Assembly: GCF_937129435.1 (NCBI RefSeq)
Contig: NZ_CAKZNF010000033.1
Coordinates: 39,706 to 103,705, forward strand
Reading direction: 5' to 3'
DNA from: an uncultured Parasphingopyxis sp.
GTDB lineage: Bacteria; Pseudomonadota; Alphaproteobacteria; Sphingomonadales; Sphingomonadaceae
Length of the DNA: 64,000 nt
Made by a program: the position numbers and the translations under genes. Under the pieces are notes generated by a model. The model saw only the letters and a list, made by a program, of their open reading frames with translations, was not told the origin of the DNA and made no database searches. Of the stretch, positions 16,864 to 26,016 are shown in pieces (the stretch's first letter is position 1; every line of letters starts with the position of its first letter).

Positions 16864-17750
16864 CAGACCAACCGCTTGCGTGCCAGAACAGGCCGGTCAT
16901 GCTCCTGCCCGATCCGCGCCACCACGTCCTCCAGTGGCTCGTAAACGACCTTGCCATGATGGTGCGCCGCGTGGAGCAGCGTTTCGGGATCGGCCATCCA
17001 GCCGACATGATCGGGGAAGAAGACGATGTCGCCGCGCTTGAGCACGGCATCGTCGGCGAGCGGTTCGCCGAGCGATGCCATCTGCATGTCGGAATCGCGC
17101 GGGGCCTCGGTCCCGAACAGCCCCAGCGCGATCTGGACAAGGCCCGAACAGTCGATGCCCGCCGCCCCGCGACCGCCCCAGAGATAGGGCGTCTCGATCA
17201 GCTGCTCCGCCACCGTCACCGGATCGCTCTCCGTCGTCTCGAGAGCGGCGAGATCCGCCAACGGCACGAAGCCGAGCGATGTTTCCAGCCAGTTCCCGCT
17301 CGCGCTTCCCGACAGACGCGCGCCCATCGTCAGGGCAGCATGCGTATCTGCCGTCATATCGGGCGACAGATGTGCGGCGGTCTTCGCCACGACGACGATA
17401 TGATCGGGCGCGTCGGCTTCTCCGATCGCATCGGCGGGCAGATAGCCGACATAGTGATCGTGGGTGCAAAAGCCCCAGACCCAGTCCTTCGTGCGATCGA
17501 TGACGGCAAAGCCTTCTCCGAACAGCAGTTCGGACGTCATCGTCGATTCCCGATCGGGCCCTTCATGGAGCGGCGCGTGCGGGACGATGCACTGCCGCAC
17601 CGACGGATGGGCATAATAATGCGCGAATATCCGGCCGGCGAGCGCCATGTCGGCGATGTCGGCGCGATAGGCATTGATCCGCGGATCGAGATTCTCGGAC
17701 GGCCCGGCAAGGGCGAAGCGCACGCGGCTGGTCTGCGAAGTCTTGGTCAA
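16863..17750 (-). CDS. NlpC/P60 (C40) family cell-wall peptidase
   Basis: The start is uncertain. TTG at 17750 has AAGG 8 bases upstream and gives 295 residues; GTG at 17723 is the alternative. The long open frame beyond it overlaps the aminopeptidase gene and is not real. The N-terminal 170 residues look like two bacterial SH3-type domains (for example LLFGEGFAVID and LPADAIG). The catalytic domain has Cys201 in AAGIDCSGLVQIAL, His248 in FFPDHVGWM and further His at 260-265. Such enzymes cut peptide stems of peptidoglycan. No signal peptide is visible, so it may recycle muropeptides in the cytosol or be exported another way. Confidence 0.85.
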   Translation of the reverse strand: MTKTSQTSRVRFALAGPSENLDPRINAYRADIADMALAGRIFAHYYAHPSVRQCIVPHAPLHEGPDRESTMTSELLFGEGFAVIDRTKDWVWGFCTHDHYVGYLPADAIGEADAPDHIVVVAKTAAHLSPDMTADTHAALTMGARLSGSASGNWLETSLGFVPLADLAALETTESDPVTVAEQLIETPYLWGGRGAAGIDCSGLVQIALGLFGTEAPRDSDMQMASLGEPLADDAVLKRGDIVFFPDHVGWMADPETLLHAAHHHGKVVYEPLEDVVARIGQEHDRPVLARKRLV

Positions 17751-17850
17751 CGAAATGCCTTGGTCAAACGGTTCGGAAAGCCCGAAAGAGCCTGAATCCG
17801 CGCGGCATAGCCGAGAGTGCAGGGGCTGTTCAAGCGCAGGCGGTGCCCGC

Positions 17851-19242
17851 TCACCCGCCGAAGCGGGACTGCAGCATTGTCCAGCTGGCCCGGAGGCCGA
17901 GCGCCTCGCCGCCCTTGGGCCGCCCCGGCTTGGCGGAAAGGCGCCACGCATAGGTGTCGAAATGGACCCAGGGGACCGATTTCTCGACGAAGCGGCGGAG
18001 GAATAGTGCCGCTGTGCTGGCTCCCGCCATCGGAACACTCGAATTGTTCGACAGGTCGGCGATGTCCGACTTCAGATACTCGTCATACCCGTCCCAAAGC
18101 GGCAGCCGCCACAGCGGGTCTTCGACGCTGGTTCCTGCCGCGACGAGTTCGTCCGCAACCGTGTCGTCGTCGGTGAACATGGCCGGAAGGTCCGGTCCCA
18201 GTGCCACCCGCGCGGCGCCGGTGAGCGTCGCGAAATCGATCATCAGCGCCGGCTCGTCTTCGCAGGCGCGGGTCAGAGCATCGCCGAGGATCAACCGTCC
18301 CTCGGCATCGGTATTGCCCACCTCGACGAACAGGCCTTTACGCGTTTTCAGCACGTCGCCGGGGCGGAAGGAATTGGACGATATCGCATTTTCGACCGCC
18401 GGGATCAGCAGGTGCAGCCGCACCGGCATCTTCGCCCCCATGACCAGCCGCGCGAGGGCCAGCGCGTGGGCCGCGCCGCCCATATCCTTCTTCATCAGCA
18501 GCATGCCGGCGGCCGATTTGATGTCGAGCCCGCCCGAATCGAAGCACACGCCCTTGCCGACGATCGCGACGCGCGGATGCGACGGATCGCCCCATTCCAG
18601 CTCGATCAGGCGCGGCGCGAACTCGCGCGTCGCTGCACGGCCGACGGCGTGGATCATAGGATAAGCCTGCGCCAGCTCATCGCCGGTCGTAACACGGATT
18701 TCGGCGTCGAATAGCTTTGCGACCTCGCGTGCGGCGGCTTCCAAATGGGGCGGGCCCATATCCTCGGGCGGCGTATTGACGAGATTGCGGACCAGCGCAG
18801 TAGCTTCGGCCTCCCGGACGAGCCGGTCGATGGAAGCGGCTTGCGGCGTCAGCAGGACACGCTGTTTCGCCGGGTCGGGCGACTGGCGATAGCCGCCCAT
18901 CTGATTATGGGCGAGGAGCCATCCCAGCGCCGCAGCGCCGGGCTCTTTGTTCGCGAGACGATAGGTGCCTTCGGGCAAGGACTGGCCGGCCTTCGCCAGC
19001 GACCATAGCGAAGGTTCGTCGGCCGAATCCGTCGAAACCGCCACCGACCAGTTCTCGGCGGCGTCTCCGGGAAGGATGGCGAGATCGTTGGTCTTGCCAT
19101 CGAAATTCTGCGCCCCTGCGGCGACGCGTTCGCGTTCGGGCCGGTCTTTCAGCCAGGTTTCGATATCGCCTTGCGCGACGAGATGGATGTCGTGCGCGGG
19201 TTCGCCCTTGTCCGGACGCAGGAGTGCGGCAAAGTCTGTCAT
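17851..19242 (-). CDS. M17 leucyl aminopeptidase family protein
   Basis: The enzyme has 463 residues from the ATG at 19242; a TTG at 19278 could add twelve residues. It removes N-terminal amino acids from peptides in the cytosol. The two-metal site is intact: the conserved Lys and Asp in GKGVCFDSGGLDIK, the catalytic Lys in MLLMKKDMGG, and NTDAEGRLILGDAL. The less conserved N-terminal domain covers about residues 1-150. It lies 66 bases after rimO and 100 bases before the NlpC/P60 gene, in a row of peptide-handling genes. Confidence 0.9.
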   Translation of the reverse strand: MTDFAALLRPDKGEPAHDIHLVAQGDIETWLKDRPERERVAAGAQNFDGKTNDLAILPGDAAENWSVAVSTDSADEPSLWSLAKAGQSLPEGTYRLANKEPGAAALGWLLAHNQMGGYRQSPDPAKQRVLLTPQAASIDRLVREAEATALVRNLVNTPPEDMGPPHLEAAAREVAKLFDAEIRVTTGDELAQAYPMIHAVGRAATREFAPRLIELEWGDPSHPRVAIVGKGVCFDSGGLDIKSAAGMLLMKKDMGGAAHALALARLVMGAKMPVRLHLLIPAVENAISSNSFRPGDVLKTRKGLFVEVGNTDAEGRLILGDALTRACEDEPALMIDFATLTGAARVALGPDLPAMFTDDDTVADELVAAGTSVEDPLWRLPLWDGYDEYLKSDIADLSNNSSVPMAGASTAALFLRRFVEKSVPWVHFDTYAWRLSAKPGRPKGGEALGLRASWTMLQSRFGG

Positions 19243-19308
19243 CGGCGGAGGATAGCCAAAGCGGGGGAGGCTGGCCAATCCTCAATTTTCGGCGGATGTC
19301 GACGCGAA

Positions 19309-20652
19309 TTAGCGCGCGTCGACCGGCACGCCGAACAGGTCGTGGGCATCGGCGTCTTCGATCCGCACGGTCACGAAGTCGCCGGGGGTCAGGCCATGGG
19401 CATCGCGAAGGTGGACTTCGCCGTCGATTTCGGGTGCATCGGCTTCCGAGCGGCCGGTGGCGCCGCCTTCGTCATCGGCCGCGTCGATCAATACGCGCAC
19501 GGTCTTGCCGACCTTGGCGGCAAGTTTGGCGGCGGAGATCGCGGCGCATTTCTCCATCAACCGCGCATAACGCTCTTCCTTCACCTCCTCGGGCACGGCG
19601 CCGGGGAGGTCGTTTGCCGCCGCGCCCTCTACCGGTTCGAAGCGGAAACCGCCGACACGATCGAGCTGCGCCTCGTCCAGCCATTCGAGTAGATAGTCGA
19701 AATCGACATCGGTCTCGCCGGGGAAACCGACGACGAAGGTCGACCGGACGGTGATGTCGGGACAAATCGAGCGCCAATGGGCGAGCCGTTCCAACACCTT
19801 GGCCTCGTTCGCGGGACGTTTCATCGCCTTGAGCACCGCCGGCGATGCATGCTGGAACGGGATATCGAGATAGGGCGTGATCAGCCGCTCGGCCATCAGC
19901 GGGATGACCTGATCCACATGCGGATAGGGATAGACATAATGAAGGCGGACCCACAGCTCGTCCGCCAGTTTACCGAGTTCGCGCGAGAGGTCGGTCATAT
20001 GCGCGCGGACTTCTTCGCCTTTCCAAGGCCATGAGGCGTGCTTCAGGTCGAGGCCGTAGGCGCTCGTATCCTGGCTTATGACGAGCAGTTCTTTCGTTCC
20101 GGCCGCGACGAGCTTTTCCGCCTCGCGCAGGATCGCATCAGGGCGGCGGCTGGCGAGATCGCCGCGGATCGAGGGGATGATGCAGAAGCTGCAGCGATGG
20201 TTGCAGCCCTCCGAGATCTTCAGATAGCTGTAATGGCGCGGGGTGAGCTTGAGTCCCGCGTCGGGCACCAGATCGACATAGGGCGAGGGCGGCATCGGAG
20301 CGGCTTCGTGCACGGCGCCGACGACCTGCTCATATTGCTGCGGCCCGGTCACGGCGAGCACGCCGGGAAAGCGCGCGCGGATCGTTTCGGCTTCGTTGCC
20401 CATGCAGCCCGTCACGATGACCCGGCCATTTTCCGCGATCGCCTCGCCTATCGCCTCGAGGCTCTCCTCCTTGGCGCTGTCGAGAAAGCCGCAGGTGTTG
20501 ACGAGCACGACATCCGCGCCGTCATAATCGGGCGACAGGCCGTAACCGTCGGCGCGCAGCTTGGTCAGGATGCGTTCGGAATCGACGAGCGCCTTGGGGC
20601 AGCCGAGCGATACCATGCCGATCTTGGGAGGGGAGGGGAGGGTTGTGACCAT
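19309..20652 (-). CDS. rimO: Ribosomal protein S12 methylthiotransferase
   Basis: A radical-SAM enzyme of 447 residues that adds a methylthio group to Asp of ribosomal protein S12. The N-terminal domain has the three Cys of the auxiliary iron-sulfur cluster ([29 protein letters not shown]). The radical-SAM core has CNHRCSFC. The end is a TRAM domain with [12 protein letters not shown] and GEVHLRDA. The [10 protein letters not shown] motif separates it from the tRNA enzyme MiaB. The intergenic side to the left of it is free, so it likely has its own promoter between 20653 and 20759. Confidence 0.96.
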   Translation of the reverse strand: MVTTLPSPPKIGMVSLGCPKALVDSERILTKLRADGYGLSPDYDGADVVLVNTCGFLDSAKEESLEAIGEAIAENGRVIVTGCMGNEAETIRARFPGVLAVTGPQQYEQVVGAVHEAAPMPPSPYVDLVPDAGLKLTPRHYSYLKISEGCNHRCSFCIIPSIRGDLASRRPDAILREAEKLVAAGTKELLVISQDTSAYGLDLKHASWPWKGEEVRAHMTDLSRELGKLADELWVRLHYVYPYPHVDQVIPLMAERLITPYLDIPFQHASPAVLKAMKRPANEAKVLERLAHWRSICPDITVRSTFVVGFPGETDVDFDYLLEWLDEAQLDRVGGFRFEPVEGAAANDLPGAVPEEVKEERYARLMEKCAAISAAKLAAKVGKTVRVLIDAADDEGGATGRSEADAPEIDGEVHLRDAHGLTPGDFVTVRIEDADAHDLFGVPVDAR

Positions 20653-20759
20653 TGTCGCGGCAGATAGGCATTCAGACGGCGAATGTCACTTGCTGGCTGG
20701 TTCGGGCCCGGCGGAAGCGGTATGACATGCCGCCATAATATTAATACAGGGAGGGGTTG

Positions 20760-21167
20760 ATGGACATTTTCGATGTGAACTGGCTGGCAGTGGTGCTGGC
20801 GGCGCTGGCGGGGTTCGTCGTGGGCGGGCTTTGGTACGGGCCGGTTATGGGCAAGCGCTGGATGGCGGCGGTCGGCGTGACCGAAGAGCAGATTCGCGAA
20901 GGCAATATGGTGAAGACCTATGGCTTTACCTTTTTGTTGAGCCTGCTCGCCTCATGGACCCTCGCGCATGTTTTCGCGACCTATCCGGACCTCGCGTTCA
21001 GCGTCATGGTGCTGACCGCCTTCGGCGTCGCGCTTGGGTTCGTCGTGCCGGCACTCTGGACCAACTATCTGTTCCAGGGCGCCAAACGCTCGCTATTCCT
21101 GATCGACGGAGGTTATTGGCTGCTGTTCTACACCGCGATGGGGCTCGTTCACGCGGCGTTCGCTTGA
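20760..21167 (+). CDS. DUF1761 family membrane protein
   Basis: A protein of 135 residues from the ATG at 20760; AGGGAGGGG just upstream makes this start better than the preceding TTG. Four hydrophobic segments are visible (about residues 8-30, 52-74, 80-103 and 112-133). The conserved GGLWYGP after the first helix and ALWTNYLF later are typical of DUF1761. No function is established for the family. It stands alone, divergent from rimO. Confidence 0.85.
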   Translation: MDIFDVNWLAVVLAALAGFVVGGLWYGPVMGKRWMAAVGVTEEQIREGNMVKTYGFTFLLSLLASWTLAHVFATYPDLAFSVMVLTAFGVALGFVVPALWTNYLFQGAKRSLFLIDGGYWLLFYTAMGLVHAAFA

Positions 21168-21182
21168 CCGGCCGGGGTCCTT

Positions 21183-22244
21183 CTACCTGCTCGGGTAGAC
21201 GGCGCCGCCGATATCGTCGGGCTTGCCGGTGATCTCCACGATGAGGTCGCCTTCGCGGATCTCCTTGGCTTCCTCTTCCCAGAAGCCATAGGGCTTGCCG
21301 TTGCGGTAAAGCCGGACGCCAAGGCCGGTCTGGATCGCGGCCAGAGGAAGGCCTTCCTCCATATGCGTCGCCATCCGTTCGCGCAGGGCGACCCGGCCGG
21401 TCGCAGAGGCAAGATCGGCCATATAATCGGTGATATGCGGCCCGTGGCACGATCCCGCGAGCAGCAGGCCGGCGAAGTTCACCGGGTTGATGACATTGGA
21501 CGCGCCGGCCTGCCGCGCCAGCCGCTCATTGTCCGATGCGCGAACGAGCACGCTGATCGAAAGCTTGGGCGCCATCGCTCGCGCCGTCAGAACGACGAGG
21601 ATCGAGGTATCGTCGCGCCCAGCCGACACGATCATCGCTCTGGCGCGTGAGACGCGAACCTGGCTCATTGTCTTGTCGCGCGAGGCATCGCCTTGCATCA
21701 CGTTGCAGCCGCGGCGCTCCGCTGCTTCCAGCCGCGCATGATCGCCGTCGATGACGACGATTTCCTTCGGATCGGTCCCGCGTTCGATGAGTTCGTCCAC
21801 GGCTTCGGATCCGCTGATGCCGAAGCCGGCAACGACGATATGGTTGTGAAGGTTTTTCTGGATCAGACTCATGCGCCAGCGGCTCCAGCTCTTTTGGAGA
21901 AGAAAGTCATAGGCCGTCCCCAGGAAGATCAGCCAGATGAAGAGGCGGATCGGCGTCACCAGCACCGCCTCGAACAACCGGGCCCGGTCCGTTACCGGGA
22001 CGATATCGCCATAGCCGACGGTCGTGATCGTCACCATGGTGAAATAGAGGACGTCCGGGAAATTGATATTGCCGTCCGAATGGTCGACATAGCCTTCGCG
22101 GTCGAACCAGTGGACGCCGATGGCGATGCCGACGAGGAAGAAGACGACCGCCGCGCGCAGCGTCAGCGAACCCCAGCGCGAAAGCCGGGACTTGCGACGC
22201 AACTCGCCGGAGCGGTCGTCGTTCGGGCTGCCGGGGCGCAACAT
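21183..22244 (-). CDS. Two-helix potassium channel with TrkA-type RCK domain
   Basis: A protein of 353 residues. The transmembrane part (about residues 29-47 and 92-115) flanks a pore loop with the K+ selectivity filter TTVGYGD (residues 75-80). A cytosolic RCK-N domain follows (VVAGFGISGS near residue 137, then the acidic IVVIDGDHARLE and MQGDASRD), ending with a TrkA-C-like domain (GLPLAAIQTGLGVRLYRNG). Ligand-gated K+ flux is inferred. It follows the nlpD-like gene with no gap, as the last gene of the serS-surE-nlpD unit. Confidence 0.92.
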   Translation of the reverse strand: MLRPGSPNDDRSGELRRKSRLSRWGSLTLRAAVVFFLVGIAIGVHWFDREGYVDHSDGNINFPDVLYFTMVTITTVGYGDIVPVTDRARLFEAVLVTPIRLFIWLIFLGTAYDFLLQKSWSRWRMSLIQKNLHNHIVVAGFGISGSEAVDELIERGTDPKEIVVIDGDHARLEAAERRGCNVMQGDASRDKTMSQVRVSRARAMIVSAGRDDTSILVVLTARAMAPKLSISVLVRASDNERLARQAGASNVINPVNFAGLLLAGSCHGPHITDYMADLASATGRVALRERMATHMEEGLPLAAIQTGLGVRLYRNGKPYGFWEEEAKEIREGDLIVEITGKPDDIGGAVYPSR

Positions 22245-23294
22245 CTAGAGCGAAGGCAGATGCGACACGGGATTGACGGGCTGGCGGTTGCGGCGAATTT
22301 CGAAATGCAGCAGCGGGCGATCGGCCGCGCCGCCAAGGCCGGAACGGGCGATCATCTGCCCGCGTTCGATCTCCTGTCCGCGTGTCACCTGCAAATCCTC
22401 CATCTGCCCATAGGCGGTGATCCAGCCGTCGCCATGGCTGATCAGGACGAGACCGCCATGCACCTGAATCTCGGTGCCGGCATAGAGCACAACGCCGTCT
22501 GCGGACGCAAGCACGGGCGTGCCGCGCGGCGTTGCGATATCGATGCCGTTGTTCAGGAAACCCTCGCTGACCTCGCCAAACGGTGCCAGGATTTCGCCCG
22601 TCACGGGCCAGCCGAAACGCCCGGCGAAATTGGCCGGCGATCGCACTGCCGCATCGTCGGGCAGTTCGCGCCGCGCCGTCGCGACCGGCGGTGTCGTACT
22701 TTCATTGGCTGCCAATGCAGGCTCGCCGCCCGTGATGATGTCGTCGATATCGATGTTAAAGGCGGCGGCGCGTTCGGCACGGCTCATCGAGGCGACTTCG
22801 GCATCGCTCGGCAGCAAAAGCCGCTGCCCGGTGCGGAGGATGTACGGCTCCTGCAACCGGTTCAGCGTCGCGACGCGCGACCAGTCGACGCCATATGCCC
22901 TTGCGATTGCAATGCCCGTCTCGCCGCGCCGTATCGTGTGGTAGCGCCCACCCGGGATGGTCAGCCGCATACCGGGGTGGATGACATAGGGCGGATCGAT
23001 GTCATTGGCGGCAGCGATCGCCGCGACCCCGGCACCCGATCGTTGCGCGATGAGGCCGAGGCTGTCGCCGGGTCGCACGACATAGCTGGTCGGTGCAATG
23101 GTTTGCGCCGTCGGAGCGACGGATTGTGCCTGCCAGCGCGGCTCGCGAATGATCGGCGGAACGATGTCGCGCGGTCCTGAAACGGCCTCGCTCTCGGCGG
23201 ATGGCCGCCCGTCGGAGGGAATACAGGCGGCGAGCGCGCAAAGCATCAGCGCCGCCAGCGCTCCCGTTCGCGCAATCGCTTCAACCCCGCCCAT
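22245..23294 (-). CDS. nlpD: NlpD-like lipoprotein: two LysM domains and degenerate M23 (LytM) domain
   Basis: A protein of 349 residues with a signal ending in LCALAAC, a lipobox. LysM domains start at about residues 70 (YVVRPGDSLGLIA) and 118 (HTIRRGETGIAIA). The M23 domain (about 230-349) keeps GIDIATPRGTPV and LHFEIR. However, the first metal-binding His is Asn (NNGIDIA), and the usual YGH is YGQ. That loss is the hallmark of NlpD/EnvC activators of cell-wall amidases, which do not cut peptidoglycan themselves. It lies downstream of surE, as nlpD often does near surE-pcm. Confidence 0.88.
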   Translation of the reverse strand: MGGVEAIARTGALAALMLCALAACIPSDGRPSAESEAVSGPRDIVPPIIREPRWQAQSVAPTAQTIAPTSYVVRPGDSLGLIAQRSGAGVAAIAAANDIDPPYVIHPGMRLTIPGGRYHTIRRGETGIAIARAYGVDWSRVATLNRLQEPYILRTGQRLLLPSDAEVASMSRAERAAAFNIDIDDIITGGEPALAANESTTPPVATARRELPDDAAVRSPANFAGRFGWPVTGEILAPFGEVSEGFLNNGIDIATPRGTPVLASADGVVLYAGTEIQVHGGLVLISHGDGWITAYGQMEDLQVTRGQEIERGQMIARSGLGGAADRPLLHFEIRRNRQPVNPVSHLPSL

Positions 23295-23363
23295 GGGCTG
23301 CCTTTACCCGCCGGGCAGGCCATTTGCCAGCATAGGGTCCGCGACGGGGCGGGTATAACTCGT

Positions 23364-24128
23364 CTAGTCAAAGACGGCGGACAGGGCCGCCATCGACGAA
23401 TGGTGGGTCATATCCAGATGCAGCGGCGTAACCGCGATAAAGCCGTCATCCACCGCCTCGAGATCAGTCGAATGCCCGGCCGTTCCGACCATCGGCCCGA
23501 GACCAAACCAATAATAGGGGAAACCGCGAGGGTCGGTATTCTCGACGATCTGCAGCCGGCCATAGTCCCGCATGCCCTGGTCAACGATACGCGTGCCCGC
23601 CACGGCATCAGGCGCGACTGCGGGAAAGTTGACGTTGATCAGCGTCTTGGGCGGAATGTCATAGGCTGCAAGCCGTTTGAGGAGGCTGGCACCGTGCCGT
23701 CGAGCAACCGCGAATTCGACGTCGTCGCCCATCGCTTGGCGTGGATAGCACTGGCTCAGCGCAATCGAGGGGACACCGGCGAGGGCACCCTCCATCGCTG
23801 CCGACACCGTTCCCGAATAGGTGACGTCCTCGGCCAGATTGGCGCCGCGATTGACGCCGGATAGCAACAGGTCGGGCGGATTGTCCTTCATCACGAAGTT
23901 GATGCCCATCATGACGGCGTCGGTTGGGGTGCCCGTGACCGCATAGCGCTTCTCGCCCATCTGGCGCAGACGCAAAGGACGCGTCAGCGTCAACGAATGG
24001 CCCGCCCCCGATTGCTCCTCCGCCGGTGCGACGATCCAGATATCGTCCGAGATCGTCTGCGCGATCTCCTCCAGCACCGCGAACCCCGGAGCATGGATCC
24101 CGTCATCATTGGTGAGAAGAATACGCAT
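23364..24128 (-). CDS. surE: 5'/3'-nucleotidase SurE
   Basis: A metal-dependent phosphatase of 254 residues acting on nucleoside monophosphates. The N-terminal [11 protein letters not shown] carries the Asp-Asp metal pair. AEEQSGAGHSLT and the Asn-containing SGVNRGANLAEDVTYSGTV stretch complete the site. Its ATG shares one base with the serS stop, so serS-surE translation is coupled. It is the second gene of serS-surE-nlpD-channel. Confidence 0.96.
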   Translation of the reverse strand: MRILLTNDDGIHAPGFAVLEEIAQTISDDIWIVAPAEEQSGAGHSLTLTRPLRLRQMGEKRYAVTGTPTDAVMMGINFVMKDNPPDLLLSGVNRGANLAEDVTYSGTVSAAMEGALAGVPSIALSQCYPRQAMGDDVEFAVARRHGASLLKRLAAYDIPPKTLINVNFPAVAPDAVAGTRIVDQGMRDYGRLQIVENTDPRGFPYYWFGLGPMVGTAGHSTDLEAVDDGFIAVTPLHLDMTHHSSMAALSAVFD

Positions 24129-25402
24129 CAGGGCGTGAGCGTTTCGAGGCCGCCCATATAGGGCCGCAGCGCGGCGGGAATCGTGATCGAACCATCCGCC
24201 TGCTGATAGTTTTCAAGCACCGCGACGAGCGTCCGCCCGACCGCGAGACCGGACCCGTTGAGCGTATGGGCAAAGCGCGTCTGCTTTTCGCCTTCGGCGC
24301 GATAGCGGGCGTTCATCCGGCGCGCCTGGAATTCGGTGCAATGCGACACGCTGCTGATCTCGCGATAGCAATCCTGGCCGGGCAGCCAGACCTCCAGATC
24401 GAACGTCTTTGCCGACGAAAAACCCGTGTCTCCGGCGCAGAGCAGCATCCGGCGATAGGGCAGTTCGAGCCGGTCCAGCACGGTTTCCGCACACTGGGTC
24501 ATACGTTCATGTTCGTCCGGCCCATCCTCGGCGCGCGTGATCGCTACCATTTCGACCTTGTCGAACTGGTGTTGGCGGATCAGGCCCTTGGTGTCGCGGC
24601 CTGCCGATCCCGCTTCGGAACGAAAACAGGGTGTCAGGGCGGCGAAGCGCAGCGGAAGTTCGTCCGAAGACAGAATGCGTTCGCGCACCAGATTGGTCAG
24701 GCTGACCTCGGCCGTAGGGATGAGCCAGCGGCCGTCGGTGGTCTGGAACGAATCCTCGGCGAATTTGGGCAGCTGGCCGGTGCCGATCATTGCCTCGTCG
24801 CGGACAAGCAGTGGCGGCGCGACCTCGGTGAAACCGTGTTCCTCCGTCTGCAGATCGAGCATGAACTGCGCGATGGCGCGGTTGAGTCGCGCGACGGGCC
24901 CCCGCAACACGGCAAAACGCGCGCCCGATATCTTCGCCGCATCCTCGAAATCGAGACCCAGCGCCGCGCCGATCTCGTCATGCGTCTTCGGCACATAGTT
25001 GAAGGTGCGCCGTTCCCCGCGCTCGTGAACCAGCAGATTGTCGTTCTCGTCGGCGCCATCGGGCACATCTTCGTGCAGGATGTTGGGCAAACCGGAAAGT
25101 CGAATTTCGATTTCGGGGGCCATCTCATCGGCCGATTCTTCCAGTTCGGCGATCCGCGCCTTCAGGTTGGCGACCTTCGTAATCATTTCCTGCGCCCGGT
25201 CCTCGTCGCCTTGGGCTTTCGCCTGGCCGATCGCCTTGGACGCGTCGTTTCGGCGCGCCTGCAACTCCTGCAATTCGGTCAGCACCAGCCTGTTTTTCTC
25301 GTCGAGGGCGAGGATCGTTGCGGCGATAGGTTCATGGCCGCGCCGCGCCATGGCGGCATCGAAGGCGGCCGGGTTTTCGCGGATGGCTTTCAGGTCGTGC
25401 AT
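24128..25402 (-). CDS. serS: Seryl-tRNA synthetase
   Basis: A protein of 424 residues. The N-terminal antiparallel coiled coil that grips the long arm of tRNA-Ser spans about residues 25-105. The class II core has TAEVSLTNL, motif 2 in [17 protein letters not shown] and motif 3 near the C-terminus ([13 protein letters not shown]). [14 protein letters not shown] is a Ser-specific region. It heads the serS-surE unit; the 87 bases upstream separate it from the divergent host-attachment-family gene. Confidence 0.98.
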   Translation of the reverse strand: MHDLKAIRENPAAFDAAMARRGHEPIAATILALDEKNRLVLTELQELQARRNDASKAIGQAKAQGDEDRAQEMITKVANLKARIAELEESADEMAPEIEIRLSGLPNILHEDVPDGADENDNLLVHERGERRTFNYVPKTHDEIGAALGLDFEDAAKISGARFAVLRGPVARLNRAIAQFMLDLQTEEHGFTEVAPPLLVRDEAMIGTGQLPKFAEDSFQTTDGRWLIPTAEVSLTNLVRERILSSDELPLRFAALTPCFRSEAGSAGRDTKGLIRQHQFDKVEMVAITRAEDGPDEHERMTQCAETVLDRLELPYRRMLLCAGDTGFSSAKTFDLEVWLPGQDCYREISSVSHCTEFQARRMNARYRAEGEKQTRFAHTLNGSGLAVGRTLVAVLENYQQADGSITIPAALRPYMGGLETLTP

Positions 25403-25489
25403 GGCGTCGGGCTATGGCTGCACGGGGGGGCTGGCGCAACCCCGCGGCGCAGTCGTGCGTTGGGCATTTAGAGAAGGAGAAAACACCCT

Positions 25490-25936
25490 ATGAAGATGCC
25501 CCATGACAGTTTCGTCGTCGTCGCGGACGGCCGCAAAATGCTGTTCTTCCGAAACGATGGCGACGAGGAGTATCCGCAGCTGGAGCTGGCGTCGAAGCGC
25601 AAACAGGAAAACCCGCCCAATCGCGAGCAGAAGGCGAACCAGGCCGGGCGCAGTTTTTCGAGCGGTGCGCAGATGATGCGAAGCAAGGTGCAGGATACCG
25701 ACTTCCATCAACTGGCCGAAGACCGGTTCGCAGCCGAAACTGCGGATATCCTCTACGACAAGGCGCATTCCGGCGATTTCGAGAAGTTGATCGTCGTCGC
25801 GCCGCCCCGAACGCTGGGCGAGCTGCGAAAGCATTACCACAAGGAGGTCAGCGATCGGCTTATCGGCGAGCTCGACAAGGATCTGACCGGACATACGATC
25901 GTCGATATCGAGAAGATCATCCAGGCGACCGACTGA
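25490..25936 (+). CDS. Host attachment family protein
   Basis: A protein of 148 residues of the family first named from Agrobacterium attachment loci. The N-terminal VVVADGRKMLFFRN is the typical first strand, and KLIVVAPPRTLGELRKHY is the conserved second half. The fold resembles archaeal release-factor-1-like domains, which suggests an RNA or nucleotide-related role rather than real attachment. AAGGAG lies 11 bases before the ATG. The gene stands alone and is closed by a strong terminator. Despite the name, nothing phage-like surrounds it. Confidence 0.85.
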   Translation: MKMPHDSFVVVADGRKMLFFRNDGDEEYPQLELASKRKQENPPNREQKANQAGRSFSSGAQMMRSKVQDTDFHQLAEDRFAAETADILYDKAHSGDFEKLIVVAPPRTLGELRKHYHKEVSDRLIGELDKDLTGHTIVDIEKIIQATD

Positions 25937-25957
25937 GGTTACGGCCGGCATAACCAG

Positions 25958-25995
25958 AAACGGCGCGGTTCCGATGGGAACCGCGCCGTTTTCTT
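25958..25995. terminator. Strong bidirectional rho-independent terminator
   Basis: A perfect 15-bp stem, AAACGGCGCGGTTCC paired with its exact complement across a GATG loop, is followed by TTCTT on the plus strand. On the minus strand it is followed by an A/T-poor but pyrimidine-free flank, so it works best for the host-attachment-family gene. It lies between two convergent genes. Confidence 0.9.
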
Positions 25996-26016
25996 GTGTC
26001 GGGAAGCAGGGCCGAA

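Noticed and set aside
16863..18038. N-terminal extension of the NlpC/P60 peptidase up to 18038
   Set aside because: The added part overlaps the aminopeptidase gene and is Arg/Pro/Ser-rich shadow sequence; TTG 17750 with AAGG upstream is better.
24266..25471. 401-codon open frame antisense to serS
   Set aside because: Antisense shadow; serS has all class II motifs.
25490..25936. Host attachment protein as a sign of a prophage
   Set aside because: The name is historical; the gene is alone between housekeeping genes and no phage gene is near.
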